NCBI RefSeq assembly: GCF_013155365.1
Contig: NZ_JABJRA010000012.1
Location: 62,001-126,000 of the forward strand
Source of the DNA: Nocardioides sp. zg-DK7169
Lineage (GTDB): Bacteria > Actinomycetota > Actinomycetes > Propionibacteriales > Nocardioidaceae
Reading direction: 5' to 3'
DNA length: 64,000 bases
The notes under the pieces were generated by a model, which was not told where the DNA came from, did not search any database, and was given only the letters and a program-made list of their open reading frames with translations. Numbering within the stretch: the stretch's first letter is position 1; the number at the start of each line of letters is the position of its first letter. This document shows, one piece after another, positions 7,995 to 16,483 of the stretch. Made by a program: the position numbers and the translations under genes.

Positions 7995-10004
7995 GTGTCC
8001 AGCGAGACCACCAAGCCGGTCAAGCAGCTCGACCGGGTGATCATCCGTTTTGCCGGTGACTCCGGTGACGGGATGCAGCTGACGGGTGACCGGTTCACCC
8101 AGGAGTCGGCGTCGTTCGGCAACGACTTGGCGACCCTGCCGAACTTCCCTGCCGAGATCCGTGCCCCTCAGGGCACGATCCCGGGAGTGTCGTCGTTCCA
8201 GGTGCACTTCGCCGACCACGACATCCTGACCCCCGGCGACGCGCCGGACGTGCTGGTCGCGATGAACCCCGCCGCGCTGAAGGCCAACGTGGGCGACCTG
8301 CCCAAGGGCGCGACGATCATCGTGGACACCCACGACTTCACCAAGCGCAACCTCGACAAGGCCGGCTACGCCGCCAACCCCCTCGAGGACGACTCCGACT
8401 CCGGCGTGCTGGCCGAGTTCGCCGTCCAGCCGGTCGACCTGACCGGGATGACGATCGAGGCGGTCAAGGAGTTCGGGCTCTCGCGCAAGGACGCCGCGCG
8501 GGCGAAGAACATGTTCGCCCTCGGCCTGGTCTCGTGGATGTACGGGCGCCCCACCGAGTCCACCATCGCATTCCTGACCCGCCGCTTCGCCAAGGTCCCC
8601 GCGATCCGCGACGCGAACATCACCGCGTTCAAGGCCGGCTGGTACTTCGGTGAGACCACCGAGGCGTTCGCGGTGCAGTACGAGGTCAAGCCCGCCCCGG
8701 TCTCCGCGGGCACCTACCGCAACATCACCGGCAACCTCGCGCTGGCCTACGGCCTGGTCGCGGCCGGCGTGCAGGCGGACCTGCCGCTGTTCCTGGGCAC
8801 CTACCCGATCACCCCGGCCTCCGACATCCTGCACGAGCTGAGCAAGCACAAGTCCTTCGGCATCACCACGTTCCAGGCCGAGGACGAGATCGCCGGCATC
8901 GGTGCAGCGATCGGCGCCTCGTTCGGCGGCGCGCTGGGCGTCACCTCGACCTCCGGTCCCGGTGTGGCGCTGAAGTCCGAGGCCATCGGCCTCGCGGTGA
9001 TGACCGAGCTGCCGCTGGTCGTGGTCAACGTCCAGCGCGGCGGCCCGTCCACCGGCCTGCCGACCAAGACCGAGCAGTCGGACCTGCTCCAGGCGATGTT
9101 CGGCCGCAACGGCGAGTCCCCGGTCCCGGTCATCGCGCCGCAGTCGCCCGGCGACTGCTTCGACGCCGCGATCGAGGCCGCCCGGATCGCGATCACCTAC
9201 CGCACCCCGGTGATGCTGCTCTCCGACGGCATGCTGGCCAACGGCTCGGAGCCCTGGCGGGTGCCCGAGGTCGCCGACCTGCCCCGCATCGAGCCCGGCT
9301 TCGCCACCGGCCCCAACCACGTCTCGGCCAAGAACGCCAAGGAGAACGGCCCCGACGCCGAGCCCGACGAGTTCTGGCCCTACCTGCGCGACGAGGAGAC
9401 CCTCGCGCGACCGTGGGCCATCCCCGGCACCGCCGGCATCGAGCACCGCATCGGCGGCCTGGAGAAGGCCGACGGCCACGGCAACATCTCCTACGACACC
9501 GACAACCACGACAAGATGACCCGGCTGCGCCAGGCCAAGATCGACCGGATCGCCGACTCCCTGCCCCCGCTGGGCGTCGACGACCCGTCGGGCGCCGCGA
9601 AGGTCCTGGTCATCGGGTGGGGCTCCACCTACGGCCCGATCGGCGCCGGCATCCGCCGGGTGCGCAAGGCCGGGCACAACGTCGCCCAGGTCCACCTGCG
9701 CCACATCAACCCGTTCCCGAAGGACCTCGGGGAGATCCTGAAGCGCTACGACACGGTCCTGGTCCCCGAGATGAACCTCGGCCAGCTCTCCCTGCTGCTG
9801 CGCGCGGAATACCTCGTCGACGCGATCGGCTACAACCAGGTCCGCGGCCTGCCGCTGAAGGCCGCGGAGCTCGCCGAGGCCATCGCCGAGCTCGTCGCGA
9901 AGGCCGAGGGCGTCCCGGTCGACCTGTCGAACACCGACACCGACGACACCGACGCCAACCCCGTCAGCACCCACACCGCTCAGATCGCGGAGGCGAAGAA
10001 GTGA
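7995..10004 (+). CDS. korA: 2-oxoglutarate (2-oxoacid):ferredoxin oxidoreductase, alpha subunit
   Basis: 669-residue fused gamma-alpha subunit. The N-terminal gamma domain carries RFAGDSGDGMQLTGDRF; the alpha part carries GTYPITPASDILHEL and VNVQRGGPSTGLPTKTEQSD. With KorB it would decarboxylate 2-oxoglutarate (or a similar 2-oxoacid) with CoA to give the acyl-CoA and reduced ferredoxin. The GTG start at 7995 reads MSSETTKPVKQ. korB overlaps by 4 bases (GTGA). This arrangement is the oxygen-tolerant KGO type known from mycobacteria; substrate preference is inferred from family. Confidence 0.94.
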   Translation: MSSETTKPVKQLDRVIIRFAGDSGDGMQLTGDRFTQESASFGNDLATLPNFPAEIRAPQGTIPGVSSFQVHFADHDILTPGDAPDVLVAMNPAALKANVGDLPKGATIIVDTHDFTKRNLDKAGYAANPLEDDSDSGVLAEFAVQPVDLTGMTIEAVKEFGLSRKDAARAKNMFALGLVSWMYGRPTESTIAFLTRRFAKVPAIRDANITAFKAGWYFGETTEAFAVQYEVKPAPVSAGTYRNITGNLALAYGLVAAGVQADLPLFLGTYPITPASDILHELSKHKSFGITTFQAEDEIAGIGAAIGASFGGALGVTSTSGPGVALKSEAIGLAVMTELPLVVVNVQRGGPSTGLPTKTEQSDLLQAMFGRNGESPVPVIAPQSPGDCFDAAIEAARIAITYRTPVMLLSDGMLANGSEPWRVPEVADLPRIEPGFATGPNHVSAKNAKENGPDAEPDEFWPYLRDEETLARPWAIPGTAGIEHRIGGLEKADGHGNISYDTDNHDKMTRLRQAKIDRIADSLPPLGVDDPSGAAKVLVIGWGSTYGPIGAGIRRVRKAGHNVAQVHLRHINPFPKDLGEILKRYDTVLVPEMNLGQLSLLLRAEYLVDAIGYNQVRGLPLKAAELAEAIAELVAKAEGVPVDLSNTDTDDTDANPVSTHTAQIAEAKK

Positions 10005-11113
10005 CGACCACCGACCCCGGCACCGACCTCGGACTGCCCTCGCTGCGCACCGGCACCGAACTGGTCCCCAGCACGGACGCCACGCAGACCGGCAAGGACT
10101 ACACCTCCGACCAGGAGGTCCGCTGGTGCCCCGGCTGCGGCGACTACGCCGTGCTCAAGGCCGTCCAGGGGTTCCTGCCCGGCCTCGGGCTGCGCCGCGA
10201 GAACATCGTGTTCGTCTCGGGCATCGGCTGCTCCAGCCGGTTCCCGTACTACCTCGACACCTTCGGGATGCACTCGATCCACGGCCGAGCGCCGTCGATC
10301 GCGACCGGGCTGGCGACCGCCCGCGAGGACCTCTCGGTGTGGGTCGTCACCGGTGACGGCGACGCGCTGTCCATCGGCGGCAACCACCTGATCCACGCCC
10401 TGCGCCGCAACGTGAACATGACGATCCTGCTGTTCAACAACCGAATCTACGGCCTGACCAAGGGCCAGTACTCCCCCACCTCGGAGACCGGCAAGGTCAC
10501 CAAGTCCACCCCGATGGGCTCGGTCGACCACCCCTTCAACCCGGTCTCGCTGGCCCTGGGCGCCGAGGCGTCCTTCGTGGCCCGCACCATCGACTCCGAC
10601 CGCAAGCACCTCACCTCGGTGCTCTCCGCGGCCGCCGCACACCGCGGCACCTCGCTGGTCGAGATCTACCAGAACTGCCCGATCTTCAACGACGGCGCGT
10701 TCGACGCGATCAAGAGCAACGACACCAAGCACGACGCGATCATCCCGCTGGTCCACGGCGAGCCGATCCGCTTCGGCGCCACCCTCGAGGACGGCCTGGG
10801 CCACAAGGGCCTGGTCCGCGACCCCGCCACCGGCGGCGTCACCGTCGCCGAGGTCTCCGAGGTCGGCACCGACGCGATCCTGGTCCACGACGCCCACAAC
10901 CCGGACCCGTCGATGGCCTTCGCGATCTCGCGGCTCACCGAGATGGGCTACCTCAACCAGACGCCGATCGGGATCTTCCGCCAGGTCGACCGGCCGACGT
11001 ACGACGACCAGGCCCGCGCCCAGGTCGCCACCGCCCAGGGCGGTCACGACGACCACCCCGGCGACCGCCTCGCCGCCCTCATCGGCGGCGGCGACACCTG
11101 GACCGTCGTCTGA
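10001..11113 (+). CDS. korB: 2-oxoglutarate (2-oxoacid):ferredoxin oxidoreductase, beta subunit
   Basis: 370-residue thiamine diphosphate-binding subunit. The [4Fe-4S] cysteines appear in RWCPGCGDYAVL and SGIGCSSRFPYY, with a further Cys in YQNCPIFND. The thiamine diphosphate motif is GDGDALSIGGNHLIHALRRN. The GTG start overlaps the korA stop, so the two subunits are probably made in step. A strong hairpin follows. Ferredoxin, the electron acceptor, is not encoded nearby. Confidence 0.94.
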   Translation: MTTTDPGTDLGLPSLRTGTELVPSTDATQTGKDYTSDQEVRWCPGCGDYAVLKAVQGFLPGLGLRRENIVFVSGIGCSSRFPYYLDTFGMHSIHGRAPSIATGLATAREDLSVWVVTGDGDALSIGGNHLIHALRRNVNMTILLFNNRIYGLTKGQYSPTSETGKVTKSTPMGSVDHPFNPVSLALGAEASFVARTIDSDRKHLTSVLSAAAAHRGTSLVEIYQNCPIFNDGAFDAIKSNDTKHDAIIPLVHGEPIRFGATLEDGLGHKGLVRDPATGGVTVAEVSEVGTDAILVHDAHNPDPSMAFAISRLTEMGYLNQTPIGIFRQVDRPTYDDQARAQVATAQGGHDDHPGDRLAALIGGGDTWTVV

Positions 11114-11137
11114 GCCATCGCTGACCCCTCGGCAGCC

Positions 11138-11171
11138 ACGAGAGCCCCCGCCCACCGGCGGGGGCTCTCGT
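11138..11171 (+). terminator. Hairpin terminator after korB
   Basis: A perfect 15-bp inverted repeat (11138-11152 with 11157-11171) with loop CACC lies 24 bases after the korB stop. Confidence 0.85.
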
Positions 11172-11246
11172 GCGTCCGGGGCCACCCGGCGTCGTCGTCT
11201 CCTGCGCCCCGTGGGACGGCGCGGAGTACGACGCCTGGACACCGCT

Positions 11247-11252
11247 TATCCT
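11247..11252 (+). promoter_or_regulatory. -10 box of leaderless rarD transcript
   Basis: TATCCT with six bases before GTG 11259. The expected transcription start coincides with the start codon. Confidence 0.55.
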
Positions 11253-11258
11253 GCTCGG

Positions 11259-12170
11259 GTGCCGGAGCATCGTCGAGGTCTGCTGCTCGGTGCCGCGGCG
11301 TACCTCATGTGGGGCGCCTTCCCGCTCTACTTCCCGCTCCTCGAGCCGGCCGGCGCCGTCGAGATCCTGGCCCACCGCGTGGTGTGGTCGGCGGTCACGA
11401 TGGGCGTGCTGGTCCTGGTGCTGCGTCGCGTCGGCGCGGTGCGCGCGGTGTTCGCGGACCGGCGCCGCACACTGCTGCTGGCGCTGGCCGCCGTCGTGAT
11501 CAGCGTGAACTGGGTGACCTACATCTGGGGCGTCAACAACGGTCGAGTGGTCGAGGCGTCGCTGGGCTACTTCATCAACCCGCTGGTGACGGTCCTGATG
11601 GGGGTCATGCTCCTCGGCGAGCGGCTGCGCACGCTGCAGTGGGCCGCCATCGGCGTCGCGGCGACCGCCGTGGCGGTGCTGACCTGGGACTACGGGCACC
11701 CGCCGTACGTCGCGCTGGTGCTGGCCCTGTCCTTCGGCAGCTACGGGCTGATCAAGAAGACCGTGGGCGTGGGCGCGATCGAGAGCCTGACGGTCGAGAC
11801 CGCGCTGCTGGCCCCGCTCGCGGCGGTCTACCTCGTCGTGCTCGGCGTGGGCGGCACCGCGCAGTTCGGGCAGCACGGCATCTGGCACGCGCTGCTGTTC
11901 ATGAGCGCCGGCGTCGTGACCGCCGTGCCGCTGCTCTGCTTCGGCGCGGCCGCCACCCGGATCCCGATGGTGACCCTGGGGCTGCTGCAGTACCTCACCC
12001 CGGTGCTGCAGTTCGCCTGCGGCGTGCTCGTCTTCGGCGAGCAGATGCCGCCGGCCCGGTGGGCCGGCTTCGTGCTGGTGTGGCTGGCGCTGGCGGTGTT
12101 CACCGTCGAGGCGCTGCGCCACCGGCGACGCCAGCTGCGCCTCGCCGTGGACGCCAGCACCGCCGCCTGA
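11259..12170 (+). CDS. rarD: RarD/EamA-family membrane permease
   Basis: 303 residues, almost entirely hydrophobic, with about ten predicted membrane helices and the RarD-like N-terminus LLLGAAAYLMWGAFPLYFPL. RarD proteins are drug/metabolite transporter superfamily members; the original chloramphenicol phenotype does not define the substrate. I start at GTG 11259 because a -10 box lies just upstream; a longer frame from 11211 is less likely. It is a single gene ending convergently with the nuo operon. Confidence 0.88.
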   Translation: MPEHRRGLLLGAAAYLMWGAFPLYFPLLEPAGAVEILAHRVVWSAVTMGVLVLVLRRVGAVRAVFADRRRTLLLALAAVVISVNWVTYIWGVNNGRVVEASLGYFINPLVTVLMGVMLLGERLRTLQWAAIGVAATAVAVLTWDYGHPPYVALVLALSFGSYGLIKKTVGVGAIESLTVETALLAPLAAVYLVVLGVGGTAQFGQHGIWHALLFMSAGVVTAVPLLCFGAAATRIPMVTLGLLQYLTPVLQFACGVLVFGEQMPPARWAGFVLVWLALAVFTVEALRHRRRQLRLAVDASTAA

Positions 12171-12179
12171 CGCCGCCGA

Positions 12180-12198
12180 CCCCGCCGACCGGGCGGGG
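12180..12198. terminator. Short hairpin between rarD and the nuo operon
   Basis: CCCCGCC (12180-12186) and GGCGGGG (12192-12198) with a 5-base loop lie between two convergent genes and could end transcription from both sides. The stem is only 7 bp. Confidence 0.4.
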
Positions 12199-12216
12199 CC
12201 GCTCAGGCCGGCCGGC

Positions 12217-13212
12217 TCAGGCGCTGCGGATCGCGACCGCGTCGGCGAACGCCTCGAGCGCGTCGCGGACCGGGCCCGCGGGCACGGCGGCGAGCCGGGC
12301 CTTGGCCTCGGCCGCCTGGCCCACGACGTAGGCGCGCGCCTGCTCCATCGCCGGGTGGCGGCGCAGCAGCTCCAGCGCCTCCGCGTGCAGCGCGTCGTCG
12401 CTCAGGTCGGCGTCGAGCAGCTCCAGCAGCCGGGCGTCGGCGGGGTCGGTGGAGGCCTTGGCCATCAGCACCGGCAGCGTCGGCACGCCCTCGCGCAGGT
12501 CGGTGCCCGGCGTCTTGCCGGACTCCGCGGTCTCCGAGGCGATGTCCAAGATGTCGTCGGAGAGCTGGAAGGCGCTGCCCACGATCTCGCCGTACTCCGC
12601 GAGCGCCTCCTCGACCTCACGCGGAGCGCCGCCGAAGCGGGCGCCGTAGCGCGCGGAGGTGGCGATCAGCGAGCCGGTCTTGCCGGCGACGACCTCGAGG
12701 TAGTGCGCGAGCGGGTCCTCGCCGGGAGCGGGCGCGACGGTCTCGAGGATCTGACCCTCGACCAGGCGCGTGAAGGTCTCGGCCTGGATCCGCACCGCCT
12801 CCGCGCCGAGGGTGGCGGTGAGCTCGGAGGACTTGGCGAACAGGAAGTCGCCGGTCAGGATCGCGACCAGGTTGTCCCAGCGCGCGTTGGCCGAGTCGGC
12901 GCCGCGGCGCAGGGCCGCCTCGTCCATGACGTCGTCGTGGTACAGCGAGCCGACGTGGGTGATCTCCACGACGCAGGCCGCCGTGACCACCGCGTCGTCC
13001 GCGGGCCGCGGGCCGGTCTCGGCCGCGAGCAGCACGAGGAACGGGCGGAACCGCTTGCCGCCGGCGTCGAGGAGGTGGCTGGCCGCCTCCGTGACGTACG
13101 GGTAGCGGCTCTGGACGTGGGCGTAGAGGGCCTTCTCGACCACGGCGAGGCGCTCGCGCAGGCGCGCTTCCAGGGCCGGGTCGGTGACGGGCAGGGCCAG
13201 AGTGGAGCTCAC
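12217..13212 (-). CDS. Polyprenyl diphosphate synthase (menaquinone side chain)
   Basis: 331-residue trans-prenyltransferase. The first Asp-rich motif is YHDDVMDEA, followed by the conserved basic pair; the second is SDDILD. KRFRP upstream (GGKRFRPFLVLLAAE) binds the homoallylic substrate. It should elongate farnesyl or geranylgeranyl diphosphate to the long isoprenoid chain of menaquinone; the chain length cannot be read with certainty. The GTG start overlaps the nuoN stop by 4 bases (GTGA), so this gene is the distal member of the nuo operon, joining quinone tail synthesis to complex I. A reading frame fused further upstream is not coding. Confidence 0.92.
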   Translation of the reverse strand: MSSTLALPVTDPALEARLRERLAVVEKALYAHVQSRYPYVTEAASHLLDAGGKRFRPFLVLLAAETGPRPADDAVVTAACVVEITHVGSLYHDDVMDEAALRRGADSANARWDNLVAILTGDFLFAKSSELTATLGAEAVRIQAETFTRLVEGQILETVAPAPGEDPLAHYLEVVAGKTGSLIATSARYGARFGGAPREVEEALAEYGEIVGSAFQLSDDILDIASETAESGKTPGTDLREGVPTLPVLMAKASTDPADARLLELLDADLSDDALHAEALELLRRHPAMEQARAYVVGQAAEAKARLAAVPAGPVRDALEAFADAVAIRSA

Positions 13213-14798
13213 CTGAGGAATTGTCCCGCATGGGCCGCGAGGTCGAGCACGGGGCCGGGCACGATGCCCAGCGCGAGCGTCCCGACCACCCCGACGGCGA
13301 TCACCGAGGAGGTGAACAGCGACGGCGTGACCACGCTGGCGACCTCCCCCTGGGGCTCGGTGAAGAACATCAGCCGGATCTGGCGGACGTAGAAGAAGAT
13401 CGCGATCGCGCTGGCCGCGATCGCCACCGCGACCACCGGCCAGGCGCCCGCGGACATGGCCACGGTGAAGACCGCCCACTTGCCGACGAACCCGGCGGTC
13501 AGCGGGATGCCGGCCATCGAGAGCAGCAGCAGCGCGAACGCGCCGGCGACCAGCGGCGAGCGCCGGCCCAGCCCGGCCCAGCGCTCGAACGACGTCGCCT
13601 CGCCGCCGGCGTCGCGCACCAGCGTGACGATGCCGAACGCCGCCACCATCGCGAAGCCGTACGTCGCCAGGTAGAACAGCACCGCCTGGAGCGAGGTGAT
13701 CTCCCCGACGGCCAGGTCGGAGGTGGCCTGCACGCCGAGCACGCCGGTGAGCAGGAAGCCGGTGTGCGCGATCGAGGAGTAGGCGAGCATCCGCTTCACG
13801 TCGCGCTGCGCGACGGCCAGGACCGCGCCGACGAGCATGGTGAGGATGGCGACCGCCCACAGCATCGGCTGCCAGTCCCAGCGGTTGGCGCCGAAGGCGA
13901 CGTGGAACAGGCGCAGCAGGGCGCCGAACGCGGCGATCTTGGTGCAGGCGGCCATGAACGCCGTGACGGCCGTGGGCGCGCCCTGGTAGACGTCCGGGGT
14001 CCAGGCGTGGAACGGCGCGGCGCCGACCTTGAACAGCAGGCCGACCGAGAGCATCCCGATGCCGATGAGCAGCAGCTCGGAGTTGCCGCCGTCGTTGCGC
14101 ACCGCCTCGGCGATCCGCTCCAGCTGCATCGAGCCGGCGAAGCCGTAGGTCAGCGCGACGCCGTAGAGGAAGAACGCCGAGGAGAAGGCGCCGAGGAGGA
14201 AGTACTTCATCGCCGCCTCCTGGCTGAGCAGGCGCCGGCGCCGGGCCAGGCCGCACAGCAGGTACAGCGGCAGCGAGAGCACCTCGAGGGCGATGAACAT
14301 CGTCAGCAGGTCGCCGGAGGCGGGGAAGAGCAGCATGCCGCCCACCGCGAACATCATCAGCGGGTAGACCTCGGTGTGGTCCAGGCCCTCGCTCGAGGCC
14401 CGGCGCTCGGCCTCGGTGCCGGGCAGCGCGGCGGCCTGGCCGGCGAACGCCGAGAGCCCGCCCTCGAGGCGGCGCTCGGCGAACAGCATCAGCCCGCCGG
14501 CGGCGAACAGCAGGACCAGGCCCCACAGGAAGACGGTGGGCCCGTCGACGATGATCGTCCCGCCGGCCGCGACCAGGCCCCGGGCGGCGCCGTCGGCGAC
14601 CACGTCGAGACCGCTGGCGATCCAGACCGTGGCCGCGAACGCCGCGACCAGGCCGGCGCTGGACAAGGTGAGCTGGATCGGGCGGCGCAGGGGGCGCGGC
14701 GCGAAGGCCTCGACGACGACCCCGACCACGGCGACGCCGAAGACGATGAGCAGCGGCGCCAGCTCGGCGTACTCGATGGTGGGCTTCACGAACTCCAT
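13209..14798 (-). CDS. nuoN: NADH-quinone oxidoreductase subunit N
   Basis: 529-residue antiporter-like membrane subunit of complex I, with about 14 predicted helices. Conserved lysines and a glutamate expected in the proton channel lie in helices around KYFLLGAFSSAFFLYG and KVGAAPFHAW. The ATG at 14798 shares one base with the nuoM stop (TGATG). Last nuo subunit in the operon; the prenyl synthase gene follows with overlap. Confidence 0.95.
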   Translation of the reverse strand: MEFVKPTIEYAELAPLLIVFGVAVVGVVVEAFAPRPLRRPIQLTLSSAGLVAAFAATVWIASGLDVVADGAARGLVAAGGTIIVDGPTVFLWGLVLLFAAGGLMLFAERRLEGGLSAFAGQAAALPGTEAERRASSEGLDHTEVYPLMMFAVGGMLLFPASGDLLTMFIALEVLSLPLYLLCGLARRRRLLSQEAAMKYFLLGAFSSAFFLYGVALTYGFAGSMQLERIAEAVRNDGGNSELLLIGIGMLSVGLLFKVGAAPFHAWTPDVYQGAPTAVTAFMAACTKIAAFGALLRLFHVAFGANRWDWQPMLWAVAILTMLVGAVLAVAQRDVKRMLAYSSIAHTGFLLTGVLGVQATSDLAVGEITSLQAVLFYLATYGFAMVAAFGIVTLVRDAGGEATSFERWAGLGRRSPLVAGAFALLLLSMAGIPLTAGFVGKWAVFTVAMSAGAWPVVAVAIAASAIAIFFYVRQIRLMFFTEPQGEVASVVTPSLFTSSVIAVGVVGTLALGIVPGPVLDLAAHAGQFLR

Positions 14799-16483
14799 CA
14801 GTGGCCTTCCTCGATGTCGCCGACCGGGGCGGTGCTGGAGTCGACCTCGGGCGGGTCGTCGGTGACCCCGACGTGGCTGAGCAGCGACTCCACGGTCGGG
14901 TTGCTGACGTCGAGCAGCGGCATCGGCCAGAAGCCGAAGAGCACCAGCCCGACCACCAGCGGCGCGGCCGCGACGACCTCGCGGACGCCGAGGTCACGGG
15001 TGGTGGCCGCCGGGGCGGGAGCGACGGCGACGGGCGGCGCGAGGGCCACTCCCCCGGCGCCGGAGGTGGCGCTGCCGGGGGTGGCGCGGCCGGGGGTGAC
15101 GCTGCCGTCGAGAGCGTCGGGCGCGCCGGAGCCGGTCGCGCCGGGCGCCGCCTCGACGTCGACGCGGCCCGGGCCGGTCATGATCCGCTGGTAGGCCCAC
15201 AGCACGTAGATCGCGGCGAGCACGATGCCGGTGACGGCGACCGCGCCGGCCAGCCAGTGGTAGTCGAAGGCGGCCACGATCACCAGGAACTCCGAGACGA
15301 ACGGGCTCAGGCCCGGCAGGCTCAGCGTCGCCAGGCCGGCGAGCAGGAACAGTCCGGCGAGCATCGGCATGGTGCGCTCGTATCCGCCCATCTCGCTGAT
15401 GAGCGTCGTGCCGCGGCGCCGGATCAGGTAGCCGGCGGCGAGGAAGAGCGCGGCGGTGCCGAGGCCGTGGTTGACCATGTACAGCACCGCGCCGCTGCCG
15501 CCCAGCGTGCTCATCACGAAGATGCCCAGGGTGATGAAGCCGAAGTGGCTCAGCGAGGTGAGGCCGATCAGGCGCAGGACGTCGTCCTGGCCGATCGCGA
15601 CGAGCGCGCCGTAGACGATCGAGACGAGCGCGAGCACGACCACCAGCGGCGTCGCCCACTCCGAGGCCTCGGGGAAGATGCCGAGGCAGAAGCGCAGCAT
15701 CCCGAAGGTGCCGATCTTGTCGAGGACGCAGACCAGCAGGATCGAGGTCCCGGGCGTCGCCTTCTCGGTGGTGTCGGCCAGCCAGGTGTGCACCGGGAAC
15801 AGCGGCGCCTTGATCGCGAAGGCGATGAAGAACCCGGCGAAGAGCCAGCGGCCCGCCGTCGTGTCGATGTCGAGCGCCATCAGGTCGCTCAGCAGGTACG
15901 ACGGGGTGCCGGCGTCGGCCGACACGACGTACAGCCCGATGACGGCGGCCAGGAGCACCAGGCCGCCGACGAGCTGGAACATCAAGAACTTCACCGCGGC
16001 GGCCGAGCGGCCCACGCGGCCGAAGCCGCCGATCAGGAAGTAGGCGGGGATCAGGGTGGCCTCGAAGACGACGTAGAACAAGAACACGTCGGTCGCGGTG
16101 AAGACCGCCAGCGAGAGACCCTCCAGGGCCAGGGTCCAGGCGACGAAGGCGCGGGGGTCCTCGTCGCCGTCGTGCCAGGCGCCGAGGAGCACGACCGGCA
16201 CCAGCACCACGGTGAGCAGCACCAGCAGCAGGCCGAGGCCGTCGATGCCGAGCGCGTAGTGGACGCCGAACGCCTCGATCCAGGTGTGGGTCTCGGTGAG
16301 CTGCATGCCGCCGTCGACGTCGTACTGCACGGCGATCGCGACCGCGACCGCCGCGGTCAGCAGCGAGACCGCGATCCCGACCTGCTTGAGCACGGTCGCG
16401 GAGGAGCGCGGCAGCAGCGCGACCAGCACCGCGCCGAGCAGCGGGACCGCGAAGAGGACGGTGAGCCAGGGGAGGTCGGTCAT
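14798..16483 (-). CDS. nuoM: NADH-quinone oxidoreductase subunit M
   Basis: 561-residue proton-pumping membrane subunit. FYVVFEATLIPAYFLIG holds the channel glutamate, and KAPLFPVHTWLADTTEKAT is the discontinuous helix region. Residues about 442-496 form a low-complexity Gly/Ala/Pro/Thr insert between the last two helices, with no counterpart in NuoM proteins I recall. Start ATG 16483 shares its base with the nuoL stop (TGATG); the stop shares a base with the nuoN start. Confidence 0.95.
   Translation of the reverse strand: MTDLPWLTVLFAVPLLGAVLVALLPRSSATVLKQVGIAVSLLTAAVAVAIAVQYDVDGGMQLTETHTWIEAFGVHYALGIDGLGLLLVLLTVVLVPVVLLGAWHDGDEDPRAFVAWTLALEGLSLAVFTATDVFLFYVVFEATLIPAYFLIGGFGRVGRSAAAVKFLMFQLVGGLVLLAAVIGLYVVSADAGTPSYLLSDLMALDIDTTAGRWLFAGFFIAFAIKAPLFPVHTWLADTTEKATPGTSILLVCVLDKIGTFGMLRFCLGIFPEASEWATPLVVVLALVSIVYGALVAIGQDDVLRLIGLTSLSHFGFITLGIFVMSTLGGSGAVLYMVNHGLGTAALFLAAGYLIRRRGTTLISEMGGYERTMPMLAGLFLLAGLATLSLPGLSPFVSEFLVIVAAFDYHWLAGAVAVTGIVLAAIYVLWAYQRIMTGPGRVDVEAAPGATGSGAPDALDGSVTPGRATPGSATSGAGGVALAPPVAVAPAPAATTRDLGVREVVAAAPLVVGLVLFGFWPMPLLDVSNPTVESLLSHVGVTDDPPEVDSSTAPVGDIEEGH

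Noticed and set aside
7851..9974. 707-residue minus-strand frame opposite korA
   Set aside because: It is the antisense shadow of korA. The sense strand has clear oxidoreductase motifs, whereas this translation is low-complexity Gly/Val/Asp/Arg.
13213..14997. Frame extending upstream of the polyprenyl synthase as one 926-residue protein
   Set aside because: The upstream part lies out of frame within nuoN and is Arg/Ala/Pro-rich noise. The synthase begins at GTG 13212.
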